DNA of 31,861 nucleotides, taken from assembly GCA_017961625.1 (NCBI GenBank), contig JAGCWY010000034.1, forward strand, positions 1 through 31,861, written 5' to 3'. The notes under the pieces were generated by a model. It worked only from the letters and a program-made list of their open reading frames with translations. It was not told the origin of the DNA and ran no database searches. A program made the position numbers and the translations under genes. Shown here piece by piece: positions 15,328 through 23,522 of this stretch. This stretch comes from Ruminococcus sp. (GTDB taxonomy: Bacteria > Bacillota > Clostridia > Oscillospirales > Ruminococcaceae). The number at the start of each line of letters is the position of its first letter. Position 1 is the first letter of the stretch.

Positions 15328-16125
15328 TTGATAACAAAGCATGACATATTTACTTTTCTGAAAGACGCAAGAATAAAACCTTATGACAAAGTGACAATTC
15401 ACTGCTCTTTGCGAGCCATCGGAAAAATTGAGAACGGCGCAGACGGCTTGATTGATGCATTTTGTGAGTATCTGTATGACGGACTGTTTATTGTACCGAC
15501 GCATACATGGAATAAGGTTTGGAAGGAGTCACCGCATTACGATGTCAGATCGACTATCCCTGACATTGGAACGCTTGCTGAGGTTGCGGCTTTTCGTAAG
15601 GACGGGGTACGATCCCTGCACCCGACGCATTCTGTTGCTGTGTTTGGTAAAGGTGCGGCTGAATTTGTACGGGGAGAAGAAAAATGTGCATCACCTGCAC
15701 CGCTTGGCAGTTGTATCAGCAGACTTTACGAAGCAAACGGAAAAGTCCTCCTTGTGGGTGTCGGACATGAACGTAATACATATCTCCATTCAGTGGATGA
15801 GCGGCTCGGGATCCCGGATAGATTGAATCCAAATCCATTTGAGATCACAATCGTGGACTACGATGGAAAGATTCTGAAATCACCTCCGTTCCATACGCAT
15901 TTCACAGCTGCATCAGATACATGCGTTTCTGAATATTATCCAAACTACAAAGAAGCGTTTGATTATACCGGCGCTGTAACATATTCCAGGCTTGGAAACG
16001 CTTTGGTGTATGTCTGTGATTGCAGAAAAATGACGGATACCTGCAGAAGAATCTGGGAGAAAGCAGATCACGACCTTTGCATCTCAGCGGATCCGATTCC
16101 TAAAGAATTGTATGAACCGGAGTGA
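15328..16125 (+). CDS. Aminoglycoside N(3)-acetyltransferase-like protein (AAC(3) family)
   Basis: The 265-residue protein has the typical AAC(3) blocks: VTIHCSLRAIG near the N-terminus, FIVPTHTW (about 55-62), a LHPTHSVAVFG block (about 97-107), SPAPLGSC, and VLLVGVGHERNTYLHSVDE (about 141-159). The family acetylates the 3-amino group of 2-deoxystreptamine aminoglycosides using acetyl-CoA, but many chromosomal members act on other substrates, so resistance is not assured. The start is TTG at 15328 with AAAGGAG at 15311-15317. Its stop codon lies 6 bp before the next start, pointing to co-transcription with the flavin-binding protein gene. Confidence 0.85.
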   Translation: MITKHDIFTFLKDARIKPYDKVTIHCSLRAIGKIENGADGLIDAFCEYLYDGLFIVPTHTWNKVWKESPHYDVRSTIPDIGTLAEVAAFRKDGVRSLHPTHSVAVFGKGAAEFVRGEEKCASPAPLGSCISRLYEANGKVLLVGVGHERNTYLHSVDERLGIPDRLNPNPFEITIVDYDGKILKSPPFHTHFTAASDTCVSEYYPNYKEAFDYTGAVTYSRLGNALVYVCDCRKMTDTCRRIWEKADHDLCISADPIPKELYEPE

Positions 16126-16130
16126 TAAAA

Positions 16131-16583
16131 ATGTTATTTCATGACAAATATAGTAATTTTCTATCGGAGTTTGGAAAAGGAAGAAAAATGGTTATTTCCA
16201 CCTCAGAAAATGATAAGGTCTCTTCACGAATGATGAGCGTTGTGCAGATAAACGGTAGCTTCTATTTTCAAACAGACATAAATCTCAGAAAATATCATCA
16301 GCTTACAGTCAATAAAAATATTGCACTTTGCATTGATAACATACAGATTGAGGGAGTATGCAAAGAAATCGGGAATCCGCTTGAAAACAGTGATTTTTGT
16401 GCAGCTTTTCAAGAAATGTTCAAAGGATCTTATGATGCCTATACTTCACTAAATAATGAACGCTTGTTTATTGTCAATCCTGTTTTTATCGAACGCTGGA
16501 TATATAAAGGCTCAATTCCTTATATCGAGATTTTTGATATTGAACATGGTAAATACAGCTGTGAGCAATACATCGGTGTCTGA
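16131..16583 (+). CDS. Pyridoxamine 5'-phosphate oxidase-like flavin-binding protein
   Basis: A 150-residue small split-barrel protein of the PNPOx-like kind. Visible features are KMVISTSENDKVSSRMMSVV, the following strand GSFYFQTDINLRKYHQLTVN, and NIALCIDNIQIEGVCKEIG, the usual FMN-contact strands of this family. Members bind FMN or F420/haem; substrate unknown. I prefer ATG 16131 (CGGAG eight bases upstream) over the in-phase GTG at 16122, which lies too close to the ribosome site. It nearly abuts the AAC(3)-like gene. Confidence 0.8.
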   Translation: MLFHDKYSNFLSEFGKGRKMVISTSENDKVSSRMMSVVQINGSFYFQTDINLRKYHQLTVNKNIALCIDNIQIEGVCKEIGNPLENSDFCAAFQEMFKGSYDAYTSLNNERLFIVNPVFIERWIYKGSIPYIEIFDIEHGKYSCEQYIGV

Positions 16584-16672
16584 ATTCTGATTCATCGTAA
16601 GTGAGCAGGAGATATAAGGGGGCCAAACAGACATAACAGGAACTGAACTCGTCTGAAAAGAGGATTGATTGT

Positions 16673-17287
16673 ATGAGCAAAATCGGAGACTATTTTGCAT
16701 CGCAGTGCGGAAATCCGCACGGTGTGGTCGGAAAAATTATGACATGGGCAATGAATCGTGCAAATCGTGTCTTGTATCACGGCATTGTTCATGAACTGCA
16801 AGTATCAGAAAAAACAAATATACTGGATGTTGGCTTTGGAAATGGCTATCTTGAAAAACTGATATATCAGAAAAGCAAGTGCTTTATTACAGGCATTGAT
16901 ATTTCACCTGATATGGTGAAGAAAGCCACCGATGCAAACCAGAAATATGTGGATTCTGGCAGAATGAAATTTCAGCTTGGTGACTGTTGTGATCTCAGAT
17001 TTAAAGATAATTCCTATGATGTTGTGACTACGATGAATACCATTTATTTCTGGAGTGATACCGCCAAAGGTATGTCTGAAATCTTCAGGGTTTTAAAGCC
17101 GGGCGGTGTGTTCATGAATGCTGTTATATCAAAGGAAAAACTTGATAAATTCTTCTATACCAAGAATGGCTTTAAGAAGTTTACCAAACAAGAATACATC
17201 GAAACAGGAAAAAAAGCCGGATTTCGTAGAATAAGGGTAAAGATACTTGGTAATCAGTATGGTTTACTGATTATCTATATAAAGTAA
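16673..17287 (+). CDS. Class I SAM-dependent methyltransferase
   Basis: A 204-residue single-domain Rossmann methyltransferase. Motif I is ILDVGFGNGYLE (about 49-60), the acidic loop ITGIDISPDMVKKA (about 71-84), motif IV-like DVVTTMNTIYFW, and the post-motif RVLKPGGVF (about 141-149), as in UbiE/COQ5-type small-molecule methyltransferases. The acceptor is not known. AGAGG at 16659-16663 sets the start. Neighbouring genes are small detoxification-type enzymes, which fits a modifier of small molecules. Confidence 0.85.
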   Translation: MSKIGDYFASQCGNPHGVVGKIMTWAMNRANRVLYHGIVHELQVSEKTNILDVGFGNGYLEKLIYQKSKCFITGIDISPDMVKKATDANQKYVDSGRMKFQLGDCCDLRFKDNSYDVVTTMNTIYFWSDTAKGMSEIFRVLKPGGVFMNAVISKEKLDKFFYTKNGFKKFTKQEYIETGKKAGFRRIRVKILGNQYGLLIIYIK

Positions 17288-17300
17288 AAGGAGTACCAAT

Positions 17301-17711
17301 ATGGATAAGATAATAGCTGCCTGCGGAAACGATTGCTCGGCTTGTCCGAGGTACATCGCTCTTCCTTATGAGAAAACGGACGAAGATTTACGTCATACGG
17401 CAGAATTATGGCTAAAAATAGGATACAGAGACAGAATCGTATCGAATGAGGAAATTTCCTGCATAGGATGCCGTCCTGAGAATTGGTGCAGATATCGTGT
17501 TGTTAAGTGTTGCGGCGATAGGGGCATAAGGAACTGCTCGGAATGTTCAGAATATCCCTGCGACAACATGAAGGAATGCTTTGCGGTCACGAAATCATTT
17601 GGACCTAAATGTAAGGAAGTCTGTACCGATGAGGAATACGCACAACTGAAAAAGGCGTTCTTTGAAAAAGAGGAGAACTTGCAAGCAGAAAGAGGAAAAA
17701 ATGATCTTTAA
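17301..17711 (+). CDS. DUF3795 family cysteine-rich protein
   Basis: The 136-residue protein has the N-terminal motif CGNDCSACPRY and a series of paired cysteines (CIGCRPENWC, CCGDRGIRNCSECSEYPC) typical of DUF3795, a family of probable metal-binding proteins without known function. AAAGGAG precedes the ATG. Its last 11 bases overlap the next acetyltransferase gene, so the two are translationally coupled. Confidence 0.8.
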   Translation: MDKIIAACGNDCSACPRYIALPYEKTDEDLRHTAELWLKIGYRDRIVSNEEISCIGCRPENWCRYRVVKCCGDRGIRNCSECSEYPCDNMKECFAVTKSFGPKCKEVCTDEEYAQLKKAFFEKEENLQAERGKNDL

Positions 17712-18171
17712 AATTGACTCAACAAGCAGAGATGCGGTAAATGCTTTTATTACACGGCAGTGGGTTACACTTGATATGGTGGTTCATGGTGAAAGCATTG
17801 ATCTGAGTACGTCTGACGGATTCTATTCCTATGAAAACGAAGAAATAAATGGCTTAATAACATATAGAATTAAAGATAATGAGATGGAAATTTTGTCTCT
17901 TGACAGCTTACTTCACAATAAAGGGTATGGTACTGAATTGTTGAATAAAGCAATTCATAAGGCAAGAAATATAGGCTGCCATAGAATAATGCTGATAACC
18001 ACGAACGATAATCTTAATGCATTGCGGTTTAATCAAAAGCGTGGGTTTAATATAGTCAAATTATATCGAAATGCTGTCGATGAATCCAGAAAGCTCAAAC
18101 CTCAGATACCTTTTGTTGGAATGGATAATATTCCAATCAGGCGTGAGATAGAGCTTGAATTGATACTGTAA
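17701..18171 (+). CDS. GNAT family N-acetyltransferase
   Basis: A 156-residue acetyltransferase with the acetyl-CoA loop HNKGYGTELLNKA and the motif LNALRFNQKRGFNIV near the C-terminus. Substrate unknown. The frame is open from an earlier ATG at 17662, but AGAGGAAAAA lies right before the ATG at 17701 and the first domain strand begins there (MIFKIDSTS), so I take 17701. It overlaps the DUF3795 gene and is followed 5 bp later by the YgjV-like gene. Confidence 0.85.
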   Translation: MIFKIDSTSRDAVNAFITRQWVTLDMVVHGESIDLSTSDGFYSYENEEINGLITYRIKDNEMEILSLDSLLHNKGYGTELLNKAIHKARNIGCHRIMLITTNDNLNALRFNQKRGFNIVKLYRNAVDESRKLKPQIPFVGMDNIPIRREIELELIL

Positions 18172-18176
18172 GCAAC

Positions 18177-18701
18177 ATGAACGAAATCATAATCCAGATA
18201 ATCGGCTTTGTTGCGGTTGCGGCGTTTATTCTGTCCTATCAGATCAAATCAAACCGATGGCTGTTGCTGCTGCAGCTTGTCGGTTGTGCGTTATTCTGTC
18301 TGCAATTCTTTCTGCTGAATGCCATAAGTGGCTGTTTCAGTCTTGCCGTAACGATTATCCGCAATGCGCTGATGATGAAATACAAGAAATGGAAATGGGT
18401 GCAGTGGAAAGGCTGCCCGATTCTTATTTCTCTGCTGTTTATTGCAATTCTGTTTATCACATGGAATGGTCCGGTAAGTATGTTAGCCTGTATCGCATCG
18501 GTGTCAAGCACCTTGGTATACTGGACGAACAGTCCCAGAAATATCCGCATCGTAAACCTTACTTGTGCTTCACCTTGCTGGCTGCTTTACGATGTCCTTG
18601 TCCGTTCCTACGGCGGAATTGTCAGTGAATCCATTACAATGCTCTCTATTCTTATCTCCATCTTCCGTTTCGGATGGAAGGGATTAGAGAATGATAATTA
18701 A
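18177..18701 (+). CDS. YgjV-like inner membrane protein
   Basis: The 174-residue protein has about five to six membrane helices (IIIQIIGFVAVAAFILSYQI; LLLLQLVGCALFCLQFFLL; LISLLFIAILFITW; SMLACIASVSSTLVYW; SITMLSILISIF). The Asn/Trp-rich loops and overall length fit the bacterial YgjV family, whose function is unknown. There is no separate ribosome site; the start lies 5 bp after the acetyltransferase stop, which suggests coupling. It is followed by a strong GGAGG that served the now broken HD-domain gene. Confidence 0.75.
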   Translation: MNEIIIQIIGFVAVAAFILSYQIKSNRWLLLLQLVGCALFCLQFFLLNAISGCFSLAVTIIRNALMMKYKKWKWVQWKGCPILISLLFIAILFITWNGPVSMLACIASVSSTLVYWTNSPRNIRIVNLTCASPCWLLYDVLVRSYGGIVSESITMLSILISIFRFGWKGLENDN

Positions 18702-18720
18702 ACTACAGGAGGAAATCCCC

Positions 18721-18798
18721 ATGATAACAAGAGAAGAAGCGTTTGCTTTACTGAAGAAATACAACAAGGACCTGTTCCACATGCGGGGGCGTTTTTAA
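18721..18798 (+). pseudogene. N-terminal remnant of an HD-domain hydrolase
   Basis: A strong AGGAGG precedes ATG, and the first 22 residues (MITREEAFALLKKYNKDLFH) match the usual N-terminus of small HD/HDIG hydrolases. After HMRGRF the frame stops, and none of the metal-binding HD residues follow. The sequence then passes into a different frame of unrelated sequence, so the gene lost its body by a deletion near 18785-18800. Confidence 0.6.
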
Positions 18799-18802
18799 GA
18801 AA

Positions 18803-19027
18803 TCTGGAAGAAGAAATACGATTGAATATGTCATCGGGCTGAAGCATGGTGTTATAGAAAACGCAAATTGTTCTGTAGCTTTGCCGGATTCAGGATGGAT
18901 TTCCGTTAAAGGAAAAACAGCAGAATTAGGTCTGATTTATCAAGAAATCTATGCCAAAGGAATTCTTACATATGAGATCGAAGCTTTTACTGCTGAAGGC
19001 GAATGTGAGGTTTTGTATTATAGATAG
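18803..19027 (+). pseudogene. C-terminal fragment of an unrecognised protein joined to the HD remnant
   Basis: A frame without a start codon stays open for about 75 codons (RNTIEYVIGLKHGVIENANC, then SVALPDSGWISVKGK and TYEIEAFTAEGECEVLYYR). The codon use looks like real coding sequence. It is probably the 3' end of another gene joined to the HD remnant by deletion. I do not recognise the family. Confidence 0.4.
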
Positions 19028-19064
19028 TTTCCGGTTTGGGCGTAGGTGATGGAGGTCAAGATGA

Positions 19065-19550
19065 ATGTGCGAAAAGATAAAAATGAATATACATATTAAG
19101 GCTGCTGATATGAAATATATTGATAGCTGCGTAGAAATACTGCAAAAATCGGATTTAGGAAAAGCGTATTTCAGCGATTATAGAAAAGCAGCTGATATGC
19201 TTACATATGCGGTTGGACAAAAAAACGTATATGTTGCATTGAATGAGAATAGGAAATGTATGGGCTTTATTTACTACATGACAAATGGTGTCTTTGGAAG
19301 TTACCCGTATCTTCATATTATTGCAGTAAAGGAAGAATACAGAAGTTGTGGTATCGGTAAACAGTTGATAAAGTATTTTGAGGATAAGGCTTCCGATTCT
19401 TCTTCAACAAAGTTTTTTTTAACTGTAGATGATTTTAATCCAAGAGCGAAGAAATTATATGAAAATCTGGGATATAAGTGTGTTGGAGAACTTCCTGATT
19501 TCTATAAAAAGGGGATTAATTGCTATCTGATGATGAAAAGAAGAAAGTAG
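19065..19550 (+). CDS. GNAT family N-acetyltransferase
   Basis: A 161-residue acetyltransferase with IIAVKEEYRSCGIGKQLIKY (acetyl-CoA loop R-S-C-G-I-G) and FNPRAKKLYENLGYKCVGEL (motif B), ending in a Lys/Arg-rich tail. This is the RimI-like layout; substrate unknown. GGAGG at 19051-19055 serves ATG 19065 at nine bases; an out-of-frame ATG at 19061 would give only 12 residues. It is the last gene of the accessory cluster and is followed by a terminator at 19659. Confidence 0.85.
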   Translation: MCEKIKMNIHIKAADMKYIDSCVEILQKSDLGKAYFSDYRKAADMLTYAVGQKNVYVALNENRKCMGFIYYMTNGVFGSYPYLHIIAVKEEYRSCGIGKQLIKYFEDKASDSSSTKFFLTVDDFNPRAKKLYENLGYKCVGELPDFYKKGINCYLMMKRRK

Positions 19551-19658
19551 AGAACTCTTCATATTTAATATGACGAGCCGTATATATAATATTATCAGGT
19601 TTTGAAAGGTCATTTCGAGATAATCTGCATACCTTCAAATCATAAAAACTCTATATGA

Positions 19659-19690
19659 GTACCCGTCATTTTTCGGCGGGCACTTTTTTT
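19659..19690 (+). terminator. Rho-independent terminator before the recombinase module
   Basis: GTACCCGTC pairs (one mismatch) with GGCGGGCAC, loop ATTTTTC, then a run of seven T. Confidence 0.8.
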
Positions 19691-19748
19691 ATATAACCCC
19701 CCATCAAAACAGCTTCAAAATGTCCGTATAGCGAAAGGAGCTGTTTTT

Positions 19749-19940
19749 ATTGAGCAAAATCAGGTCATTGATGAGATCAACTACTACAAGGCACAGGCAA
19801 TCTCGGAACTGCTCTATGCCAGAGGAATGATCACATTTGACGAATACGACAAATTAACCGATCTGAACCGGCAGACATTCTCTCCGATGTACGCGGACTT
19901 ATTACCGAAATCACTTGAAAAATCACCGAATCAGAGTTAA
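19749..19940 (+). CDS. Small SHOCT-like protein preceding the serine recombinases
   Basis: A 63-residue frame (EQNQVIDEINYYKAQAISEL, then LYARGMITFDEYDKLTDLNR) has the two-helix, SHOCT-like pattern of a small gene commonly found in front of clostridial large serine recombinases. AAAGGAG at 19735-19741 is well placed, but the codon at start position is ATT, not ATG/GTG/TTG. Either the rare ATT start is used or a single mutation has silenced the gene. It lies 28 bp before the first recombinase and belongs to the same unit. Confidence 0.55.
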   Translation: MEQNQVIDEINYYKAQAISELLYARGMITFDEYDKLTDLNRQTFSPMYADLLPKSLEKSPNQS

Positions 19941-19968
19941 TATACGATACTGACAAGGAGGTAAAGCA

Positions 19969-21520
19969 ATGACAGTCAAAACAATAGAAGCGCAGCCTGC
20001 TGAGAAAAAGAAGCTACGCGTGGCTGCATACTGCCGTGTCAGTACCGATAATGATGACCAGCGCGAGAGTCTGGAAACGCAGAAGGCACATTATGAAGCG
20101 TGGATCATGCTGCATTCCGAATGGGAGTGCGCCGGTATATTCTATGATTTCGGCATCACCGGCACGAAGGCTGATGTCCGCGACGGCTTGCAGGCACTCC
20201 TGTACGAATGCCGCATCGGACGCATCGACTATGTACTGACGAAGTCCGTCAGCCGATTCTCCCGCAACACCACGGACTGCCTTGAACTGGTGCGTGAGCT
20301 GCTTTCTTATAACGTACCCATTTACTTCGAGAAGGAAAAGCTGGATACCGGTAGCATGGATACAGAGCTTGTTCTGGCAATCCTCAGCAGTCTGGCACAG
20401 GAGGAATCAGCATCCATTTCCAAGAACGTGAAGTGGGGTAACCAGAATCGCATCAAAAACGGCAGGTACAGAGCAGGAACAGCACCATACGGATACACCT
20501 TCGACAGTGACGGAAACTATGCGATCATTCCTGAAGAAGCAGACATTGTCCGTTTCATTTTCGAATCCGTTGTTTCCGGCATGGGTGTGCATAAGATCGG
20601 CAAGGAACTGGACAGCTGGGGGGGGGCAGACGCGCAGGGGCGGCAAGTGGAGTACCACAACGATCATGGGCATTCTGAATAATGAGAAGTATGTCGGTGA
20701 TGTCCGCTACAACAAGACCTATACGGACGACAACTTCCACAGGCATAGGAACAAGGGCGCCGTGGACAGTCCGGAAATGAAAGACCACCACGAGGCGATC
20801 ATCAGCAGGGAACTGTACGCGACAGCGCATGAAGTGCTGGAACAGCGGCTCAGAGAGCGCGGCATCCGGCGCGATGATGAAAAGTATCAGCGAAGGTTTG
20901 CTTTCAGCAGCAAAATCATCTGCGGGGAGTGCGGTACCACGTTCAAGCGTCAGGTGATTTCCAGCGGGATCAGCTGGTGTTGCAAGAAGCACATTGCAGA
21001 TAAGGATAGCTGCTCGATGAAGTTCATTCACGAAGAAGCATTCCAGTCCGCTTTCACCACGATGCTGAACAAGCTTATATTCACCCGGAAGATACTGCTC
21101 AGACCGTATTACAATGCGCTGCGCGTGGCAGGCAGTGACGAAAACCTGCAGAGAATCATGAGCCTGAAGGAAAGCATCCAGAAGAATTCCGACCGGAAAT
21201 GCGAGTTGAAGAAACTCCGTGTAAAGGGCGTCATTGACGCAGTGATGTATACGCAGGAGCTGAACCGCATCGAGAAGAAGAACGAGGAATCCCGCAGAGA
21301 AATGCAGAACCTCGGCAATATCGAATCCGGTCTGATGCTGCGTGAAACCGAAAAGCTGCTGCATTTTATCGATACAGCGGAGGTGCAGGACGCCTATAAC
21401 GAGGAACTGTTCATTTCCTTTGTGGACAGCATCATCGTTTACAGCAGGGACAGCGTCGGCTTCAAGCTGAAATGCGGGCTGACATTAAAGGAGGCGCTAT
21501 GTACGGATACAAGATCATAA
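19969..21520 (+). pseudogene. Large serine recombinase 1, frameshifted in a G9 tract
   Basis: The N-terminal resolvase domain is intact: LRVAAYCRVSTDNDDQRESL with catalytic Ser25, and SVSRFSRNTTDCLELVREL. The recombinase domain follows, then a zinc-ribbon region (CGECGTTFKRQ ... WCCKKHIADKDSCSM) and a coiled coil. The frame changes at 20618-20626, a run of nine G. With eight G the frame would read DSWGGQTRRGGKWSTTTIMG, which is the expected continuation; with nine it ends at 20682. The whole would be about 517 residues, normal for such integrases. It is either a pseudogene, a slippage-switched gene or a sequencing error. Confidence 0.8.
20618..20626 (+). repeat. G9 homopolymer tract in recombinase 1
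   Basis: Nine consecutive G after TGACAGCT-like coding sequence; the reading frame needs eight. Long G runs are classic slipped-strand sites and are also error-prone in sequencing. Confidence 0.9.
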
Positions 21521-21891
21521 ACGGCAAGGCTGTCATCGACGAACAGGAAGCCGGAATCATAATCAGCATATTCAACGGCTACATTTCCGGGCTGAGCATG
21601 AAGGCGGCTGCGGCGAATGCGGGCGTTCTCATGCAGCACAGTGCTGTCAAGCGAATCCTAATGCAGGATGCTTACATCGGCACCGACTACTATCCTGCAA
21701 TCATCAGCCGGGAGACCTTCGCAAAGGCAAACGGCAGAAGGCTGCATCGTGCGAATCAGCACGGCTCTGAAAAGCGGTATACCGCACCGCCGATACACAA
21801 GGCGTTCGAGCTGGCTGCTGCGGAGACGCATTTCGATGATCCGGCAGAGCAAGCCGAATACATTTATAGTCTGATAGAGGTGAAAACATGA
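21499..21891 (+). CDS. Small recombinase-domain protein (no catalytic domain)
   Basis: This 130-residue protein resembles the recombinase (DNA-binding) domain of large serine recombinases: MYGYKIINGKAVIDEQEAGI at the N-terminus, then AVKRILMQDAYIGTDYYPAI and ISRETFAKANGRR. It lacks the Ser-containing catalytic domain. Such short partners are often found between two large serine recombinases. AAAGGAGG lies just before ATG 21499, which I prefer to the upstream ATG at 21472. It overlaps the end of recombinase 1 by 22 bp and the start of recombinase 2 by 4 bp (ATGA), so all three were co-translated. Confidence 0.75.
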   Translation: MYGYKIINGKAVIDEQEAGIIISIFNGYISGLSMKAAAANAGVLMQHSAVKRILMQDAYIGTDYYPAIISRETFAKANGRRLHRANQHGSEKRYTAPPIHKAFELAAAETHFDDPAEQAEYIYSLIEVKT

Positions 21892-23443
21892 AAAACATGA
21901 CCGTCATTCCTCCGAAGCCGCAGAAAGGCAATGCGGCAGCGAAGGAGGAAGTGAAGTGCCTGCGGGTGGCGGCATACTGCCGTGTGTCAACAGACAACGA
22001 GGAACAGGCATCCAGCTACGAGGCGCAGATCCAGCATTATGAGGAATTCATCAAGACGAATCCGGAATGGGAGTTCGTCGGGGTGTATGCGGATGAGGGT
22101 ATCAGCGCGACCAATACAAAAAAGAGAGATCAGTTCAATGCTATGATCGAAGACTGCAAGCAGGGGAAAATAGATATGATATTTACGAAGTCTATTAGCC
22201 GCTTTGCCAGAAATACCTTGGATTGTCTGCAATATATCCGCTTGCTGAAGGAGATCAATATTCCGGTTTTCTTTGAAAAGGAGTCCATCAACACGATGGA
22301 CGCAAAGGGCGAAGTCCTGATAACCATTATGGCGTCACTCGCGCAGCAGGAATCAGAATTCCTTAGCAAGAATACAAAAATGGGTATCCAGTACCGCTTC
22401 CAGCAGGGGAAAGTCATGGTAAATGCAAAACACTTCCTTGGTTATGATAAAGACGAGGAAGGGCATCTGATCATCAATCATGCGGAGGCGGACATAATCA
22501 AACGTATTTTTCGGGAGTACCTTGAAGGCTTCAGCTGCCAAAAGATAGCACGCGGATTGGAGCGAGACGGTATTCTGACTTCAAGAGGCAATCCAAGGTG
22601 GCATGACAGCACAGTCCGAAAAATACTGGAGAACGAGAAGTATATGGGCGACGCGCTCCTGCAAAAGACCTACACCATAGATTTCCTGAACAAGAAAAGA
22701 GGAAAGAATAACGGTGTTCTGCCGCAATACTACATTGAGGACGACCATGAGGCTATTATTCCGAAAGATATATATATGAAGGTGCAGGAAGAAATGGCGC
22801 GTCGATCCTCAGAACGTGATAAGAACGGCATTCGCAGAGGCTTCAGCGCTAACAATCCTTTTTCTCAGATAATTACCTGCGAGTGCTGCGGAGCACAGTA
22901 CCGGAGAATCCACTGGTATAACCACGGAAAGAAGTCGATAGTATGGCGGTGCAAAACCCGAATGGAGGATAAAACTGTCTGCAACTCCCGAACTATCCAC
23001 GAAGAATTATTGCAGCAGGCGTTTGTTGATGCGCTAAATGAGATGATCGAGAATAGCGACGGATACTTGTCCCACCTAAAGGAGAACCTGAAAACGCCAT
23101 AAATCTTTGTAATCCGCAGTCGGCAGAAGCCCTTGCAGCAAGAATGCATCAGTTGCAGCAGGAGCTGATAGACAGAACGGAGAGCAGACAGAACTATGAT
23201 GACCTTGTGGAAGAAATACTTCTGCTGCGTGAACAGCAGGAGCAGAATACTATGGACGAAGCTGCCAAAGCTGAGCACCGGGACCGTATACAGGCGCTTT
23301 GCAACTTCATTAATTCCCAGCCGCGCACAATCACGAAGTTTGATGGGACGCTGGTGAGGAAGCTGCTGAAGGACGTAAAGGTATGCGATGTCTTTATCGA
23401 GTTTCGTTTTAAGTCAGGGACGTCGGTTATTATTGAGAAGTGA
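21888..23443 (+). pseudogene. Large serine recombinase 2, frameshifted near its C-terminus
   Basis: Resolvase domain with LRVAAYCRVSTDNEEQASSY (catalytic Ser34) and SISRFARNTLDCLQYIRLL, a recombinase domain (about 185-300) and a zinc-ribbon (CECCGAQYRR ... WRCKTRMEDKTVC) are intact. The frame stops at 23102 after 404 residues, but the next frame continues as NAINLCNPQSAEALAARMHQ and through the usual coiled coil and C-terminal beta segment (VCDVFIEFRFKSGTSVIIEK) to 23443. One base, probably a G after CTG at about 23092, seems to be missing. The truncated form keeps catalysis and DNA binding but lacks the coiled-coil tail. Confidence 0.82.
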
Positions 23444-23446
23444 AAA

Positions 23447-23500
23447 GATATGATGAGCCCCGTATCACTGAGTGACAGTGATGCGGGGGTTTATCATATC
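23447..23500. terminator. Long palindromic terminator between convergent units
   Basis: GATATGATGA ... TTATCATATC form the outer arms and CCCCGTATCACTG / CAGTGATGCGGGG the inner stem, loop AGTGA, then GGTTTATC. It separates the recombinases from the convergent two-component operon. Its symmetry would also suit a recombination site, but there is no direct evidence of that. Confidence 0.75.
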
Positions 23501-23522
23501 TATTCACATTTCAATGCTGAAG

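Noticed and set aside
15452..15826. Alternative plus-strand frame inside the AAC(3)-like gene
   Set aside because: It is a shadow frame within a well-supported gene and has no domain features.
20555..21364. Long open frame (269 codons) on the minus strand inside recombinase 1
   Set aside because: It is antisense to a clear recombinase, has no ribosome site and no recognisable domain; its openness follows from the GC-rich codon pattern of the plus strand.
23447..23500. Palindrome considered as recombinase attachment site
   Set aside because: A terminator between convergent operons explains it well, and no matching sequence was found at the other side of the module.
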